Source: Mycoplasmatota bacterium (GTDB lineage Bacteria > Bacillota_I > Bacilli_A > Haloplasmatales > Haloplasmataceae). Taken from it: DNA of 64,000 nt. The notes beneath the pieces were generated by a model, which had not been told where the DNA came from, did no database searches, and worked only from the letters and a program-made list of their open reading frames with translations. The stretch spans positions 1,523,156-1,587,155 of the forward strand of contig CP074573.1 in NCBI GenBank assembly GCA_018394295.1, given 5' to 3'. Made by a program: the position numbers and the translations under genes. Below, one piece after another: positions 63,713 through 64,000 of this stretch (position 1 is the first letter of the stretch; the number at the start of each line of letters is the position of its first letter).

Positions 63713-64000
63713 TTATCCTAAATTAAAGAACTTCTCAACCTTTTTAAAATTAGTCTCTAACGATTGATCTTCATCAACAATAATAAAATTACGATAATTT
63801 TTTCTAGCTTCTTTTATTATTACTTTAGCGAATTCAATATCGCGTTTCATCCAATTCCCAAAGGCTTTATCAGGACTCTTACATTGGTTCAAAATCCAAT
63901 GTCTCCACTCTCTTTTTCGATAATGATTAATTTGAAATGAGGGCGTTGGGACCATGAATATACTTTTATTTTTCTTTATATTCATTTTTTCAATAAATTC
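63713..64000 (-). CDS. C-terminal part of an unrecognised, possibly kinase-like protein (cut by window edge)
   Basis: The frame stays open through the last base of the window, and the internal Met at 63983-63985 has no ribosome binding site, so this is the 3' end of a longer gene. The visible 95 residues include FMVPTPSFQINHY, then WMKRDIEFAKVIIKEA, and VDEDQSLETN. The pattern resembles the C-terminal end of small nucleotide-kinase-like P-loop proteins (substrate lid, then IIVDGSRSIEDN). The P-loop itself would lie outside the window, so the assignment is weak. Confidence 0.55.
   Translation of the reverse strand, partial: EFIEKMNIKKNKSIFMVPTPSFQINHYRKREWRHWILNQCKSPDKAFGNWMKRDIEFAKVIIKEARKNYRNFIIVDEDQSLETNFKKVEKFFNLG

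Overview
The window looks like a stretch of a low-GC (roughly 30% by eye), endospore-forming Firmicute with the standard genetic code: Trp is encoded by TGG and TGA is a stop. Sporulation genes are present: dipicolinate synthase (dpaA and the start of dpaB), the coat morphogen cotE, and four tandem alpha/beta-type SASP genes. Several blocks keep Bacillus gene order: hrcA-grpE-dnaK-dnaJ-rsmE-mtaB-rpsU, truB-ribF-rpsO-pnp, miaB-ricA-cotE-mutS-mutL-miaA, ezrA-cysteine desulfurase-thiI-SASP, and sftA-murC-ytxG/H-aroA-ccpA. Together with the extreme AT richness this suggests a lineage such as Turicibacter/Haloplasma or a relative. That placement is inference, because no 16S gene is in the window.

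Layout. 1-1823: dipicolinate operon and a zinc-finger-like hypothetical. 1824-4930: a poorly coding region with three small membrane-protein genes and two decayed fragments of RHS/YD-repeat proteins. 4934-13000: RNA turnover and translation (pnp, rpsO, ribF, truB), thioredoxin, mutS2 and the divergent rnhC. 14032-21300: the CIRCE-controlled heat-shock block running into rsmE, mtaB and rpsU. 21400-26800: accessory genes (ParB-like, M3 peptidase, a broken UroD-family gene, lspA, an unknown plus-strand trio). 26916-36800: hemW, a GltS-like transporter, a PlsC-like acyltransferase, miaA-mutL-mutS and cotE. 36878-42621: ricA, miaB, a FetAB-type exporter, MATE and rubrerythrin. 42779-48323: four SASPs, thiI, cysteine desulfurase and ezrA. 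48793-54113: rpsD, hflX, tyrS, two GNAT genes and pduL. 54385-64000: ccpA, aroA, a YtxG-YtxH fusion, murC, sftA, a thioredoxin, DUF84, an M42 peptidase and a partial gene.

Most genes lie on the minus strand. Exceptions are rnhC, the 24.5-26.2 kb trio, fetAB and rpsD. Intrinsic terminators separate most units and are often placed right at stop codons.

The most notable signals are regulatory. (1) A roughly 250-nt leader before hflX has its own promoter, a 14-codon upstream ORF with an Arg-Ile-Arg (+X+) motif, a long-range helix involving that ORF, and two terminator hairpins. It looks like a ribosome-stalling, drug-sensing attenuator. (2) Two closely related T-box leaders, both apparently with UAC (Tyr) specifiers, lie 0.8 kb apart. 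One precedes a GNAT-tyrS unit as expected; the other precedes pduL (phosphotransacylase), which is unexpected. (3) The 2.7-4.9 kb region looks like a graveyard of RHS toxin cassettes with orphan small membrane proteins. Other points: a Shine-Dalgarno separated from its start codon by a hairpin (9.95 kb), a double CIRCE, a palindromic minisatellite between aroA and ccpA, and a perfect 20-bp direct repeat between miaB and fetA.
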